The translations under genes were made by a program, and so were the position numbers. A DNA stretch of 64,000 nt, from assembly GCA_017165825.1 (NCBI GenBank), contig CM029387.1, positions 7,289,683 to 7,353,682 of the forward strand, written 5' to 3'. The DNA is from Hepsetus odoe (lineage: Eukaryota > Chordata > Actinopteri > Characiformes > Hepsetidae). Positions 24,150-35,965 of the stretch are shown here, piece by piece. Below the pieces are notes generated by a model. That model was not told the DNA's origin, searched no databases, and saw only the letters and a program-made list of their open reading frames with translations. How positions within the stretch are numbered: the stretch's first letter is position 1; each line of letters opens with the position of its first letter.

Positions 24150-24715
24150 AGATGGATTGGGGTAGCTGCAGCTGCAGTGGTCGCTAGACCATACAGCTGT
24201 GGTGAAAAGTTGAGTCAAAAGGCAAAGCTCTCAGTTTATCAGTCGATCTTTGTTCCAAGCCTCGCCTGTGGTCATGAGCTCTAGGTAGTGACCGAAAGAA
24301 TAAGATCACGAATACAAGTGCAGCATTGAGTTTCCTCCACAGGGTAGCTGGGCACACCTGTAAAGATAACATGAGGAGCTCAGACATCCAGGATGAGCTA
24401 AGAGTAGAGCTGCTACTCCTCTGTGTTGAAAGGGACTAGTGGAGGTGGTTTGGGCATTTGGTTAGAATGCCTCCCGGGTGCCTCCCAATGGAGATACTCC
24501 GGGCAATACCAACTGGGAGGAGGTCACGGGGCAGACCCAGGAAACACTGGGAAGAATATATATCTCGATGGCCTGGGAGCGACTCAGAATCCCCCAGGAG
24601 GAGGCAGTGGAAGTGGCCAGAGAAAAGGAACAAGACGTCTTGGCTGACCTTCTCAGCCAGCAACTATCTCGACCTGATCTCAGATAAGCGGTTTTGAAAA
24701 TGAATTAATTAATGA
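24150..24715 (+). pseudogene. LINE 3' ORF remnant (second LINE family)
   Basis: The most telling translation is WFGHLVRMPPGCLPMEILRA followed by TGRRSRGRPRKHWEEYI, with the frame shifting soon afterwards. It ends at GACCTGATCTCAGATAAGCGGTTTTGAAAATGAAT, the usual 3' end of a fish LINE. The upstream section (24190-24400) is colinear with the same family (AAGCTCTCAGTTTATCAGTCGATC, TAGTGACCGAAAGAATAAGATCACG). It has stops and frameshifts. The RxRWFGHL ... GRRxRGRPR layout resembles the RTE-type copies but the sequence is clearly different. Confidence 0.75.
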
Positions 24716-27640
24716 AGGGATGAATGAACTGTTATATAAAATAGAACATTCAAGGTTGTTAGATATCCTAGATAAGAATATGATGCTCCTTATTCATATT
24801 CTATAGTTATATTAAATATTTTATAAAGAGCCAAATGTACTTTTAGTAACAGATTATTGTAAAGATGCAGTCAGGTTCTTGAAACATCCATTTGAGAGCC
24901 TTCATTATTCAAACCATTTTGTCCCATCTAAAAGAAATCCACTATATCTATTTATTAGAGTCTAAGAAATCAGTTCTATACACAGAACTAGGCACATCTG
25001 CTGCATTCTTTATCTCCATGGAAACACTCTGGTATCATAGCAATTAACACTTTATATTCTGTTAGGGCCATCTTTGATGTACAGTTCTGAGCTGCTGAGT
25101 ATGATGGGTTGGGTTACTTCTATTCACTCTAATTCAATGCACAAGGCCAGCAGCAAAGTGAGAGCACATTTTGTGGATGACGTGGGGACAGAAGAGCCTG
25201 CTTATGTCTGTCCCTTGTGAATTCACTTTGTTTAAGCGCATAATTAAAAAAAACACTGAGCTACAGAAATCAGAGGCTTTTTTGGGCATGGGCCAGCAGG
25301 CTCTGATGAAGTGTGGTTGAATACAGGTCAGAGACATCCTGCATGAAAATAATGCAGCTCAGGCTTTAGAATGAACCTTTGGGTGGCTGTGTCAGCCATG
25401 GGTGCTGTAGGTTTTCCTGTAAACCATGAAGCAGGTGTATTTGGCTAGAAGTAATGTTAATTGCTTACTAAGCCTATGTAAATACCACTGTCTTAATTGG
25501 ACTGAGGACTGACCATGAGAAAAAAAATCCATCACTAAGAGACACTGTAAATCTCCATTCCACTCATTACATTTGAATTGGTTTGAGAAAATGAGTGCGA
25601 GTACTACAGTTCTGAACGTGTTCACACGTGGTGCTTTTGTGTTGAGAAGGCGCTGCACAGAGCGCTTTTTTGTTGATATGAAAAAAGCAGCACCGTAACC
25701 ATAACAACACAGTTGCTGCTGTTGTGGTGGAGTTCTGCCTTGTATCCAGTTACACCACTAACTAGCAAGCTTAGCTAGTAACTGTTTCTAAATTAGACTG
25801 CCATTTAAGCAGGAAGGTTTGAGCACATAGTGTAGCAAAAGCTTTAGATCAATGACCAGTTTTGCTTATAACAAACATATATATGGATTTTTCAGTGCTG
25901 GTGACAACACATATATTGATATTGATATATACTAAACAGGTATTTCGATGGGAAGAAAATCCATTTTTTAAATTATGTCTTCGTTGATTTTCAAGGAGAA
26001 AACAAGGATCCATCTTTTTCAGCAAACAATTTTCCATGTAGCAAATTTAGGCAAAATGTAGAGTTCAACATCTTATAAAACAAATATAAATATAAATATA
26101 TACCAGTATATAACAAAATTAAACTTGGAACAATATTATGTTTAATAATTTACCCAATATATTACATTTAACCCCTGGACTGTAAGTCAAAGATTTCCTC
26201 TGGGTAGAAATAAAATGTGTGGCTTTAGTTCTCTTGTTGCATCATTTCTACTTATTACTAAAATAAGTCAAATTAATTAAGAAAAATCTAAATATATTTA
26301 GCATTTTACAATAAATTCCTATTTTACATAATTTAACCAACAACATATATGTATTTTGACACCGTACCTGAAAGTTTCAACAAGCGTCAAGCCTGAAATA
26401 TCATTAGCTGGGATGGGATGACCTTCTGTAAAAATGCTCACATCCAGGATTCACATTCAGTTTAAATAATCCTAATAATATTTTGTAATATGTACTTTGT
26501 ATTTCTAAGAACAAATCCCTCTGTCTTCTTTTTTTTGGGGGGGAGCCCCCAAAACCTTGCCCCTTTCTCACAGCAAGACAAAAGAAATTGCTCTCCAACA
26601 TGTTTTCTTGACTGTCTGACTTTTTCCACCCAACTCATAAGTGCAGCTTACCTCAGGAATCTCTAAAGAGTTTTTTTTTCGATTTGATATTTAAACACAC
26701 CTAATTAGTCTACATGGCATTTTATTGTTTGCATTAAATCAATTATGCATAATGGCCATAATTAATTTAATGCAGAATCACATGTTTGGGATTATTCTAG
26801 TAATCTTTATCTGTATCTTTATTTTTGAACTTACAAAAGAAATAAAATGGAAAGATAAAAAAAGATAAAGATAATGATACTGCTATTGAACCACAAGAAT
26901 ATGAACACAGTGCATTACAGAAAACTGAGTCTGTCCTCATATAAGCGAAGGTTAATTTGTTTAGCTAGTGTCTGGCTGATAAGGCAAATGAGTTTGGGAC
27001 TTCAGTGGTTCAGTTCATTTCCAGGCACTGATGAACAAATTTGCATGTGAATAGTGTAATCATTGTGGGGACATTCTTGATGAGACCTGTCCAGACATGG
27101 ATGATGCCTGTAACAAAGGCTACCAAAGCTGTATTGAGATGTCATTTTTCGAGGGGGCATGACTGTATGGGGAGTCATTTGGGTGGAACAAACACAGTGA
27201 CAAAGTAATCTCCATAAACACTTAGAACAATGTAAAACAGCCTAGTTGTATTAATTAATTGCAGAGAGAAACATAGACAGTGGCCATGACGGTGGTTTTT
27301 CCCACTCAATTGTGTCCCAGTAATAATATGAATGATTGTTAATATGATTGGCAGTTAAGTGCAACCGTATAGTTTATCTTGGACTTTCTGGTCCACTGTA
27401 ACACATATTTTGGACTATTTTTCAGTCCAAATGTGCTGGTCTTGCATCGATGCCTAGAAAAAAGAATAAAAAAAAAAAAAACCAGATACCTTACCCATAC
27501 TGTTCCAGTTGTGTCTCATTGCGGTAGATTAATTGGTCACATAGTGACCCTATTGAACAAACTTTACCCACCATGTGGACCACAGGTGCTTGTTACCTGT
27601 TGTTCGTGCATGTCTAGACTGCTTTAGATAAACTAACCTA
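24716..27640. other. Long AT-rich non-coding stretch
   Basis: No coding region recognised. A TATAAATATAAATATATA patch lies near 26085-26105. Homeodomain-type words cluster at 26735-26800. A short G-run/C-run inversion (GGGGGGGAGCCCCC) lies near 26535. Confidence 0.45.
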
Positions 27641-28220
27641 CTGGAGGCTCCCAGAACACAGCGTGATTTGAAATGGAGAAAGAAGTTTGTTATTTAAGCT
27701 GACTGGAGAACTTCCCTAAAAACAAGGAAACTAATTCTAAGAGGAATCTTGATTCAAAATGTAGAACTTTCTAGGAGCATAACAAGGAACCTGTAAGAAG
27801 AAACAAAGACTCTAAACTCTTTATGAGAAATACAGAAAGGAACCAAAACAATCCATCCATCCATCCATTTTCTGCCGCTTGTCCCAAACGGGGTCGCGGG
27901 GGAGTGCTGGTGTCCAACCCAGCGCACACAGGGCGAGGACGGGGGACGCACCCTGGACAGGTCGCCAGACCATCGCAGACAAAACAAACCAAAAGGTTCA
28001 AAAGAAGAACCGTACTAAACGCAGGAGATTGAAAAGAACTTCTCTGAGAGCATAAGCGAGAAACAATGTAGGGAACCAGATTTCCAAAAAGGTGAAACTC
28101 CAGGAGTTTTGAGAAATAACTGAGAATGACCCAGATTCAAATGTAGAATTGCTTTTAAACATACCCTAAAACATGAAGAGGAAACTAAACTAAAAAAGAA
28201 ATGCTTAATTGGTTTTTGAA
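27641..28220. repeat. AAGAACC-type diverged repeat interrupted by a SINE tail
   Basis: A/G-rich sequence with repeated words such as AGGAACC, AAAGAAC and TAGAACTTT on both sides of the SINE tail at 27852-27979, indicating one older element split by a younger insertion. Confidence 0.45.
27852..27979 (-). mobile_element. SINE type B tail-only insertion (minus)
   Basis: TCCATCCATCCATCCATTTTC, TGCCGCTTGTCCCAAACGGG, the CACCCTGGACAGGTCGCCAG block and CATCGCAG form the reverse complement of the type B tail. The 8-bp direct repeat CAAAACAA at 27844-27851 and 27980-27987 is the target-site duplication. The element is 128 bp, against 126 bp for the copy at 15883. Confidence 0.9.
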
Positions 28221-28435
28221 AACTACACTTAAAGTACTCAGTTATGAGTGAGGTATTGAATTGTGGACCCACATACATATTTTTGCATCTTTGCAACTGC
28301 AAAGTAACCTTAAGTTGACTGCAAATTTACTTTTGACTTTTATCACAAACAGCATAAAACAGTACAAATAAGATATTTCATGTTTTGTCTGGTGACTGGT
28401 GATTCAATTTGCTAATATACATATACAGAAACTAT

Positions 28436-29325
28436 CCATTCTTGCATTTTGGGGCTGTAACACATTCCAAAAAAAAGTAGGGACTATAAAAAGCATTTTC
28501 TGCTTTGTAATGTTGCCATTAGTTCTCATGTTTACTGAATAATTCTTTTCCTGCTTTGATGCTGCCATCACATATATGTAAATGTCCTTTTCTGAGAGCA
28601 CTGACACAAGCCAATAGCTTTTGGACTTGTTGCTGAAAACAGTCTGGAGGGTCTTTTTTGTCTTTGGTCGAGAGCAAATGGCGCCCATTTCTTGCCAAAA
28701 AGATCTGTATTACTGATTTACCATTTCATTTATTCATGTTAGCACTGTGTGATGGTCCATCCCAGATGCCTCTGAGCCAAGGGAAGTCTATACCACTTTG
28801 GCACATGACTAACCATAAGACTTCTTTTTTGCACAGTAAAGTTTTGAGCGGCATTTGTGAACGTACCTCCATATTGTAAAGCATGACAAAGTTTTGTGAA
28901 AATAATCTCTTGCACATGCGGTTCTATCAACTATTGTTGACTGACAGTTCTTAATGCAGTGCCCTTTGCACCATCACAAGTGTTCAGCTTAGGTTTGCTC
29001 CTTTGCCTTTTACTTTCTGAACATCTTCTGATGCCTTGAATCATTTATTGATATTATGCACTGTATAAGCCGAAACAGGCAAATCACTTCCCATCTTTCT
29101 CTTAGAAAAATTGTTTTTAAGTGAAAACATTTAAACATTTGAATCATTTGTTGACCTAATGGGAATCCTCTGCCCATCTCTCTTGGATATATTCCTAGAT
29201 ACTTTTGTGTCGAATCATGATTACAGTCACCTGTTTGAAATCACATCATTAGTTATTTTACTATGATTACTGATTACTAGTCCTAAACAGCGCACACAGC
29301 ATTTTTTGGAAGGAGATCCAGTCCT
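28436..29325. mobile_element. DNA-transposon-derived repeat, copy 1
   Basis: Begins CATTCTTGCATTTTGGGGCTGTAACACATTCCAAAAAAAGTAGGGAC. It shares an internal block with copy 2 at 39030: TGATGGTCCATCCCAGATGCCTCTGAGCCAAG, TTTTGCACAGTAAAGTTT and CTATCAACTATTGTTGA. It ends near CACAGCATTTTTTGG. Frames are short and broken, with no transposase catalytic motif visible. The family is recognised only as a common fish element. Confidence 0.65.
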
Positions 29326-30829
29326 GAATGCAGGAAGTGATGTATCTTAAAGTAAAGATTCACTGCATTATTTTTTATTTGCATTTTTCATACAGTGCCA
29401 AATTTGAGGATGTAAACGAGGAAGTGTATATGCACACCTTTCCAAACAAAATGTAAGTTAAATTTAAATGTACTTCTTTAACACTATAATCACAAAATAT
29501 AAAAGTATTATTATGATATGTAAACCCAGAGTAAAGATGGATATTCAGGGCTGAAGGTAAGCTTTTGCTTTCGATTAAGGGATTGTTTACTCTTATTTCT
29601 TGGAACAGATTCTAAAAGAAGGTAGATGAGCCTGGTAGGAAATCAAGTCGATAAGCCTCCCAGGTTTGCAGGGATGATGAATTTGTGCTTTTGATTTACA
29701 TTTATTTCTCATTACTAATACTATGGACTGCAATCCTGCAGGACAGAAATTCAGATTAAGCTAAAAGTGTAAATTCCTAACGAGCAAGACTACCTGAAAA
29801 AAAAAAAAGCAGCACAAGACACCGGGGAGTGGACAACAAAATCATGTACCAACATGCCTGCCCCTGCATCAGTTCCAGCTCCCTGATGCTATGCCTTAAT
29901 TCATTGTCATAAAAGGTAATGCACTACAATAATGAGAATAAAATGGCTCTCATTTACATTCCCCAGAGTGTCTTTCAACAGTTTTTATTTAGTTTCTTGA
30001 CTTTCTCACAAACTGCAAAAAGAGGCATTTCAAAGCACATTATTCCATGAACAATCATGAATTTTTTTTACATTGTACCTTTAGAGGACAGTATTAAAAT
30101 CCACCTTCAATAGCACCACTGTGCAACAGCTGTGCTCTCCATGCTATAGGACTCTTGCAGGCCACCAAAGCCACTGCTACGTCACATGCATGGCTTACCT
30201 GTGCAGGTAATGTCACCTGACTGCAGTTGCAGAGACGCCGGCTGCTCATCAGCCACACAAAGGAAGCCGAGCTTCACAGATTTCCATGCATGAGTGATCC
30301 ACCAGCTCCACCGCAATGAACGCTGTCAGATCCTGGCAGACTGCCTGACATCCTTATTATATCCTTCCCCCTGCTCTTGGTTCATTTCTTCCTGCAGATC
30401 AGTAGAGGACTGCACATTTTTGGTCTTGATATGCTATACTGCAGGCCACAGCTAAGTCAAAGCAAATGCAAACGTAAAATGCACCCAAAAAAATGAGATT
30501 TGTTTGCTTGCCATATGTGAATTACAAATCTCTATCTTGACTGCAGCTCTTGAGGGCTTTTTTCAGCATGCCAGGTTAGTTCTAGCTGGCTGTGTCCTTG
30601 TGTTTGCCCCACTAGGGAAGGGTCTCTGCATTATGTTGGGTTCTATGAGGCTGCCATGATTGGGAAAATGGGCATTGAAGACAGATGTTGAAGCCGTCAA
30701 GTGAGTTGAATAAGGCGTAGCATGTTGATGTTAGATGGGAATCAATCCAAGTTCTGACTCCTGCTGGCATGGTTGCGATCTCATAAGCACTTTGTGTTAT
30801 TCCATTCCTTTTCATGTCCTTCATGGCAA
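29326..30829. other. Non-coding stretch, no gene recognised
   Basis: Mostly AT-rich. The segment 30160-30360 is more GC-balanced, with an ACCTGTGCAGGT palindrome at 30198-30209 and several E-box words, and appears non-repetitive. No coding region. Confidence 0.45.
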
Positions 30830-31095
30830 ATTAATGCAGTTTGATTTCATTCAGCTGGAAAGGGGCCTGGCTCCATGAATTAATTACACATTGCAAGTGA
30901 TGATAAGCAATGAAGGCTGTTGTAACAGAATTTATAGCAAAAGAAAATGGCCTTTCTTTCTTTTCCATATGTGCCCATGCCTGATTGGCATAAGCCAAAC
31001 ACTGACAGCAATTTGAGCTGCCTGACGGCTGGGTTTTGATATTAAACAGGCCGTGCTTATGCCTTCAGACACTTTCATTCGTATTGATTTGAGGG
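30830..31095. promoter_or_regulatory. Candidate conserved non-coding element with an NFI-like palindrome
   Basis: Unique-looking, base-balanced sequence containing TTGGCATAAGCCAA at 30985-30998 (an NFI-type inverted half-site pair with a 4-bp spacer), ATGAATTAATTACACATTG and TTTGATTTCATTCAGCTGG. Typical of vertebrate regulatory elements in gene deserts, but conservation cannot be tested here. Confidence 0.3.
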
Positions 31096-31184
31096 TGGCC
31101 TACATTATTGAAAATGTGGATTCTATCCAGCTGGGATGGAAAGGAAGCCAACAGTAAATCAGAGTTTTCATTTCATTATTGTCA

Positions 31185-31188
31185 TCTC

Positions 31189-31240
<52 letters not shown>
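31185..31240. repeat. (CT)n microsatellite
   Basis: Pure CT tract of about 55 bp, followed shortly by an A10 run at 31253-31262. Confidence 0.97.
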
Positions 31241-31243
<3 letters not shown>

Positions 31244-31660
31244 TTCTGTCTCAAAAAAAAAAGAGATGCGTCTGATGAAAACCTGCATGAAGGTGTTTCA
31301 GGATGCATTATGAAACCGTTGCCATGGCTACAACCTCGTCGGAGCAGGCGGCATGCATTCTGAACCAAATCTGAAACGACAGGGCTCGATCTCTCACTCT
31401 CTTCAGACTGCTCCAGCCCCTCTGACCTGACACATGTAAGTCTTCACTCCATTTTTGCCTAGTCCTAATCTACCGTCCACTCTCAGAATCACATATGGCT
31501 TTATCATCCCCTGAATGGTGGATATCTCATCTTTTAAAATCACTGATCCTGAATCATTCTGTTCCTCCTTTCCTCCCTGCTGATGTGACCCAAAATCATT
31601 GATCTGGTCAGATAAACATTATATGCTTTCAAACATTCATATGAAAATCTCACATCTCAT
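31241..31660. other. Non-coding stretch with an X-box-like site
   Basis: GTTGCCATGGCTAC at 31318-31331 matches 12 of 14 bases of the RFX X-box palindrome. No coding region is recognised. Confidence 0.35.
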
Positions 31661-31880
31661 GCAGACGCATCAAATCAAAGAAAGACAGAGAAGGACAAAG
31701 AAAGACAATGAGACACAAAAAAAGAAAGGGAGGAGAGAAAGAAAGGGAAGAGAGAAAACAGAGACAACAAAGAAGAGAGAGCAGAGGTAGATAATGAGAT
31801 ATCTAGATAAGTGCGAGTGTGAGAGAGAGAGGGAGAGAGAGAGGGTGAGAGAGAGAGAGGTAGAGAAAGAGAGTCTACTC
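31661..31880. repeat. Purine-rich tract with (GA)n
   Basis: Plus strand almost all A/G, with a (GA)n core at about 31823-31875. Confidence 0.9.
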
Positions 31881-31920
31881 TGTGGCCCTCACCTAGATGC
31901 TTTGGTATAAATTAAAGAAG

Positions 31921-32098
31921 AAAAGTGAAAGTGACTACCCGTTTGTGAAATGCAGCACAGCACAATACAACAAAATTCAGCCTCTGCGTTTCTCCTATAC
32001 ACACACCTGCAGCAGGGGGCAGCTACTGGTGAGGGAATCAAACCCACAATCTTCAGATCTGGGAACCACTCCCTAACCACTAGGCCACCGCTGCCCCC
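31921..32098 (-). mobile_element. SINE type A (minus), half of a composite with U2
   Basis: The left end AAAAGTGAAAGTGACTACCCG is the tail. TGCAGCAGGGGGCAGCTAC carries a CTCF-like core (32009-32023). GAATCAAACCCACAATC is a degraded reverse B box, and CTAACCACTAGGCCACCGC is the reverse head. On the minus strand the SINE begins GGGGGCAGCGGTGGCC, its full 5' end, exactly where the U2 copy begins. Confidence 0.9.
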
Positions 32099-32158
32099 AT
32101 CGCTTCTCGGCCTTTTGGCTAAGATCAAGTGTAGTTTCTGTTCTTATCAGCTTAAAGA
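32099..32158 (+). pseudogene. U2 snRNA 5'-end pseudogene (about 57 nt)
   Basis: Starts ATCGCTTCTCGGCCTTTTGG and continues through AAGATCAAGTGTAG and TTCTTATCAG, colinear with U2 snRNA nucleotides 1 to ~57. I see two substitutions: in the branch-site-recognition segment, GTAGTATC of U2 is GTAGTTTC here, and position 53 is T to C. The match stops at TTAA; Sm site and 3' stem-loops are absent. Upstream is a SINE, not a snRNA promoter, so this is not a functional gene. Confidence 0.92.
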
Positions 32159-33312
32159 CTAATTGGACTGAAACACACTCAAAATGGAACCCAACCACAC
32201 CCCACTGTGTCCAGATAAAAGATTCTGTGTTGCTCCTGTGTGAAAACAAAAGTTATGTTAGATATGTCTACTTTCTCCTGCAGATTAGTTGCTGTATGTA
32301 GATAAAGTATGGACACTATGATTTATACATGGACCATACATAATGCAGTCTGCTCTGCTGACTTCAAAGCTGGAGCTGGCTTGGGCCTCTAAGTCTTATC
32401 CAGATCTCAACAGTGGACTCAGCCAAAGTAAGCATGTTTTCATGCCTTATTTAGGCTCGCAGAGTTCAACGAGAGGAGCACAGATGAAGTGCCACCTGTG
32501 TTCTATGTAGGAAGTAGCCTGGTGCTGTTGTCTCTCTAGTAGAATGAAAGCTTTACATCAACATTATCAGATTTCAATGTGACCATGTGGAATACTACAT
32601 CTTGATCTTTGCTATATTCACCACTGATATGCTACTAAACAGAAAGGTCTGTCCTTAGCTACTAGCATTTCCACACATTTAGGTCTTTGTCATCACACTG
32701 TGCTTCCAAGCGTGGATTGTGATTACTAACATGACCTTCCTCCAAGTCAATGCACTTTTCAAACTGAAACGGACACAGTATATTTGGACTCGACATGCTT
32801 GGAAGAGAGGACTAACAGCATAGGCCCTTATGTCAGCTAATAGATGTCTGCACTGGCTGGTGAGAGGGAAAGGGACAGTTATTATATTGTGTTGGACTCA
32901 CAGATGCCTGTTGTTTTACCAGGAAAAAAAGTTGCAATAAACTGGTTAATAAAGAAAAGGTGAATGAAAAATTAAATGTGGTTTGATTCCTGAAACAACC
33001 ACATGATAATTCTATGATTTAAAACTGAAATAAAAGTGATTTTTCTTGTCCGCAGAAAGGGCTTGCAGAACACCACCTCATGCAGCATAATGAGAAAGAA
33101 AAAGCACACCTCAACCTTTAGTCAAAACAATGGCATTGCATTTTTATAGCAGGTTGGACTTTTATTGTGAACCTGAATGTTATTACCGTCTAACTAGTTT
33201 GTTTTGCCTACATGGTAAGGCTTTTTTTTTTTTAATTAGAAAAAAATATGTAAACTGGAAAAATACATGACATTGACTCTTAGAGGTACAACCTGAGTGA
33301 AAATCACTTATA
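32159..33312. other. Non-coding stretch, no gene recognised
   Basis: AT-rich, unique-looking, no coding region and no named repeat. Confidence 0.45.
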
Positions 33313-33545
33313 GGTAATGGGTTCAAATCCCAGATCAGTTGTCCTGAGGTACCCTTGAGCAAGGTACCATCTCTATCACTGCTCCCTGGACGCTTTCAAT
33401 AGCTGCCCCTTGCTGCACGAGTGTGTATGGGTGCTGAGGCAAAGCATGGTTTAAACATCCTGGATTGACAGAAGCTGAGTGCTGATGATTTCACAATGAC
33501 AGGAATAGTCACCTTCACTTTCACTTCACTTTCAATAAGCTTGTG
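33313..33545 (+). mobile_element. SINE type A (head degraded, plus)
   Basis: TGGGTTCAAATCCCAGATC (B box), TGAGGTACCCTTGAGCAAGGTACC, ATAGCTGCCCCTTGCTGCACG and the CACTTTCACTTCACTTTC tail. The A-box end is lost. The CTCF-like core is present on the minus strand with one mismatch at 33402-33416. Confidence 0.82.
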
Positions 33546-33739
33546 TAACTTCACATTAGCTAGGAACTAATGAACAGGTTTAATAAACTCAATCTGTCTA
33601 GCTATTTTTTTGAAGTCTTTGCTGACTGGGCCAAGTGAAAGAATCCCAACATCAAGCCATAAAATGCAAACCAGACATGTCATCTGGATCACAAAACTGT
33701 GAGGTTTATTTATAACTTCACAGTTATAAAATAATTAAA

Positions 33740-34020
33740 ACATTGGCCCTGGGGGAGATGGTGAGTTCAATCCATGGTAATGCCACAACCATCTGTGACC
33801 AGGATCATAATTAACCTCGCTTTTTCTGTTTGGGTAGCAGGGCCCTCCCTCTCCCCCATCACAGCGCAATGCTAGCCAACACGAGCGTCTGTTATTTGAC
33901 GTAGTAGAACTGGCCTCAAACCATGCTAAGCTGGCCAATCATGTTGCGTTGGTGGAGGTTAGAAAAGATGTGGTGGTACTTCACGTGTCTTGGAGGAAGC
34001 ATATGCCACATCCCAGCTTG
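33740..34020 (+). mobile_element. Interspersed repeat of another family
   Basis: Contains GGCCCTCCCTCTCCCCCATC, ACAGCGCAATGCTAGCC, CACGAGCGTCTGTTATTTG and CGTGTCTTGGAGGAAGCATATG. I recognise this word order from a fish repeat, but cannot name it. No coding content. Confidence 0.5.
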
Positions 34021-34282
34021 GTGGCATCACAAAGCTTGGTGGAAAATAGCTAGCAAAAGGAACCAGACAAATAAATAAAATGTTTATTATAAAAAAAACC
34101 CTACATTAAAAGTCTACATTAAAAAAGCTCTCAGTTCTCTTTAATGATGTGACTAATAGTAGCATGTCATGAGAGATGCTTGATGACTTAATGGCTCTTT
34201 AACAAGGTCATGAAGAAGCGTTTAAACTCTTCACCTTCAACCCATAGGTATAAGTCCTTAGCAGGAGCAACAGAAGGAGGAG

Positions 34283-34287
34283 AGAGC

Positions 34288-34321
<34 letters not shown>
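34283..34321. repeat. (GA)n microsatellite
   Basis: About 38 bp of GA with one AAA interruption. Confidence 0.95.
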
Positions 34322-35263
34322 CACAGACAACTCCCATTTAGGCATGATCAAGAACACCTGCTGCAATGTTCCCAGCTGGAACACCACATCACCTTTATGT
34401 CTCTATTTCTCTTTCTTTCTCTCTACTTCTGTCTCTCTTGCTCTTTCAGTGCATTCTTCCATCTCATCCTTCTCCAGTGCTCCAGTTCCTTTGCTCTGCA
34501 TTCTGTCAGAGATGTATGAAGAGCAAAGAGAAGTTTCAGAGGGAGACTGGGTTGCTCATATGTCTCCACTGACCCACAGCCCTCACCACTTTGTCATGCA
34601 TCTCATTAGTGTGGCCTCCTCCCCCCTAACCTCCTATTCCTTTTCCTCAGCCTCCTATAGTGCATTAAAAGCATGGTTTGTTGCTGTCACTTCACAAATG
34701 TTGTATTGAAAGGGTTTGATGTTGTTGAGCATTTCACTTTCTCATGATGGGTAATTGTTTGTTTCTGATTTGATTAGATGTCAAGCATTAAGAGCACCGC
34801 TTGTTATTACAATTTTCTTGCAGCTTTCAAGTTGCATATGGACTTTGTTAAAAACTACATTATTTTTATGCCCAAAGACCCATTTATGTCATGTCCATGT
34901 GTGTGTGTGTGAGTGTGGTTTATGTTCTTGCTCTCTAATATACTGGCACATTTGTCCTAGAAACTCAGAATGTTGAAACTGTAGGAATGCAGGAAAAGTG
35001 GATGAAGTCAAAGATAGAGACTGATCAGTTAAATACAAATGAACCAGGGAGGCACAAACATTTGCATAAGACTGTATGTGTTTATGAGTGCTTGATTCTA
35101 CCAAATGGGAGTGCATCACCAAGCTGAAATATCAGTTCACCTGCACAAAAGACAAACGTCAGATGTAGCAGGGAATTCAAACCATGGCACACTATAGACC
35201 ACAGACCTTGTAGCCAAAAAAAGTTAACTGTTTAAACAACTTCTGTCAAATCGCATTTACACT
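34322..35263. other. Non-coding stretch, no gene recognised
   Basis: Pyrimidine-rich to about 34450, then AT-rich. Open frames here have no domain. No coding region. Confidence 0.45.
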
Positions 35264-35965
35264 CATTGCAATGGCATGCATTGAAAGACATATCAGAACC
35301 ATTCTACCAGACAGTTTAGATCCTTTACAGCTTTCCTACTGCCATAATGAGTCTGCAGAGGACACTATGTCCTTTGAAGTTCACAGCTCTAACTCCATTA
35401 TTAAGTTTGCTCATGACACAACCATTATATGCCTGATCACCAACAATGAAGAAACAGCCTACAAGGAGGAGTCTCTGGCAGACCTATGTCATAACAACAG
35501 CTACAGCAAAACAAAGGAGTTGGTCATTTACTTCCACAGGTTTTAGCACATTTACATCAGAGGAAATGCTGTGGAGAGGGACAGCAGCTTCAGATCTCTG
35601 AGTTACTTTGACTGAGGACCTCAGGTGGACAGAAGTGCAGCAGTGCTGTGCACTGTAGAGTCCATCCTAATTGGCTGCATTATGTCTTGGGATGTTTGGT
35701 GCAAAAAAAAGCTCTGCAGAGTGAAAACAGCTCAAGAAATCATCAGCACTCAGCTTCCGTCAATCCAGGATGTTTAAACCATGCTTTGCCTCAGCATGCC
35801 ATATAATGAGGGACAACAGTCATCCTGCTGTAGGACTTTTTGCTTTCTTTCCTCCTGACAAATGCCTCTGGACAATCAGATCACACACAAGAAGAACAGA
35901 AGGACAGTTTCTATCCCAGTGCATTGAGACTGCTTATACGTCTGACCTTTTATTTTCACTCTAGA
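35264..35965 (+). pseudogene. L2/CR1-like LINE remnant with internal deletion
   Basis: Frame 35271-35546 gives MACIERHIRTILPDSLDPLQLSY, then SAEDTMSFEVHSS joined directly to NSIIKFAHDTTIICLITNNEETAYKEE and SKTKELVIYFHRF. In the family these two blocks are separated by the catalytic core with the first Asp and the PQGxVLSP motif, so that core is deleted. The active-site ADD is AHD here. The C-terminal part follows in other frames (CSAECKTAQEIISTQLPSIQDV-like, then HPAVGLFAFFPP at 35822). Inactive. Confidence 0.82.

Noticed and set aside
32099..32158. Functional U2 snRNA gene
   Set aside because: Only the first ~57 nt are present, the branch-recognition segment is mutated, and a SINE lies where the promoter should be.
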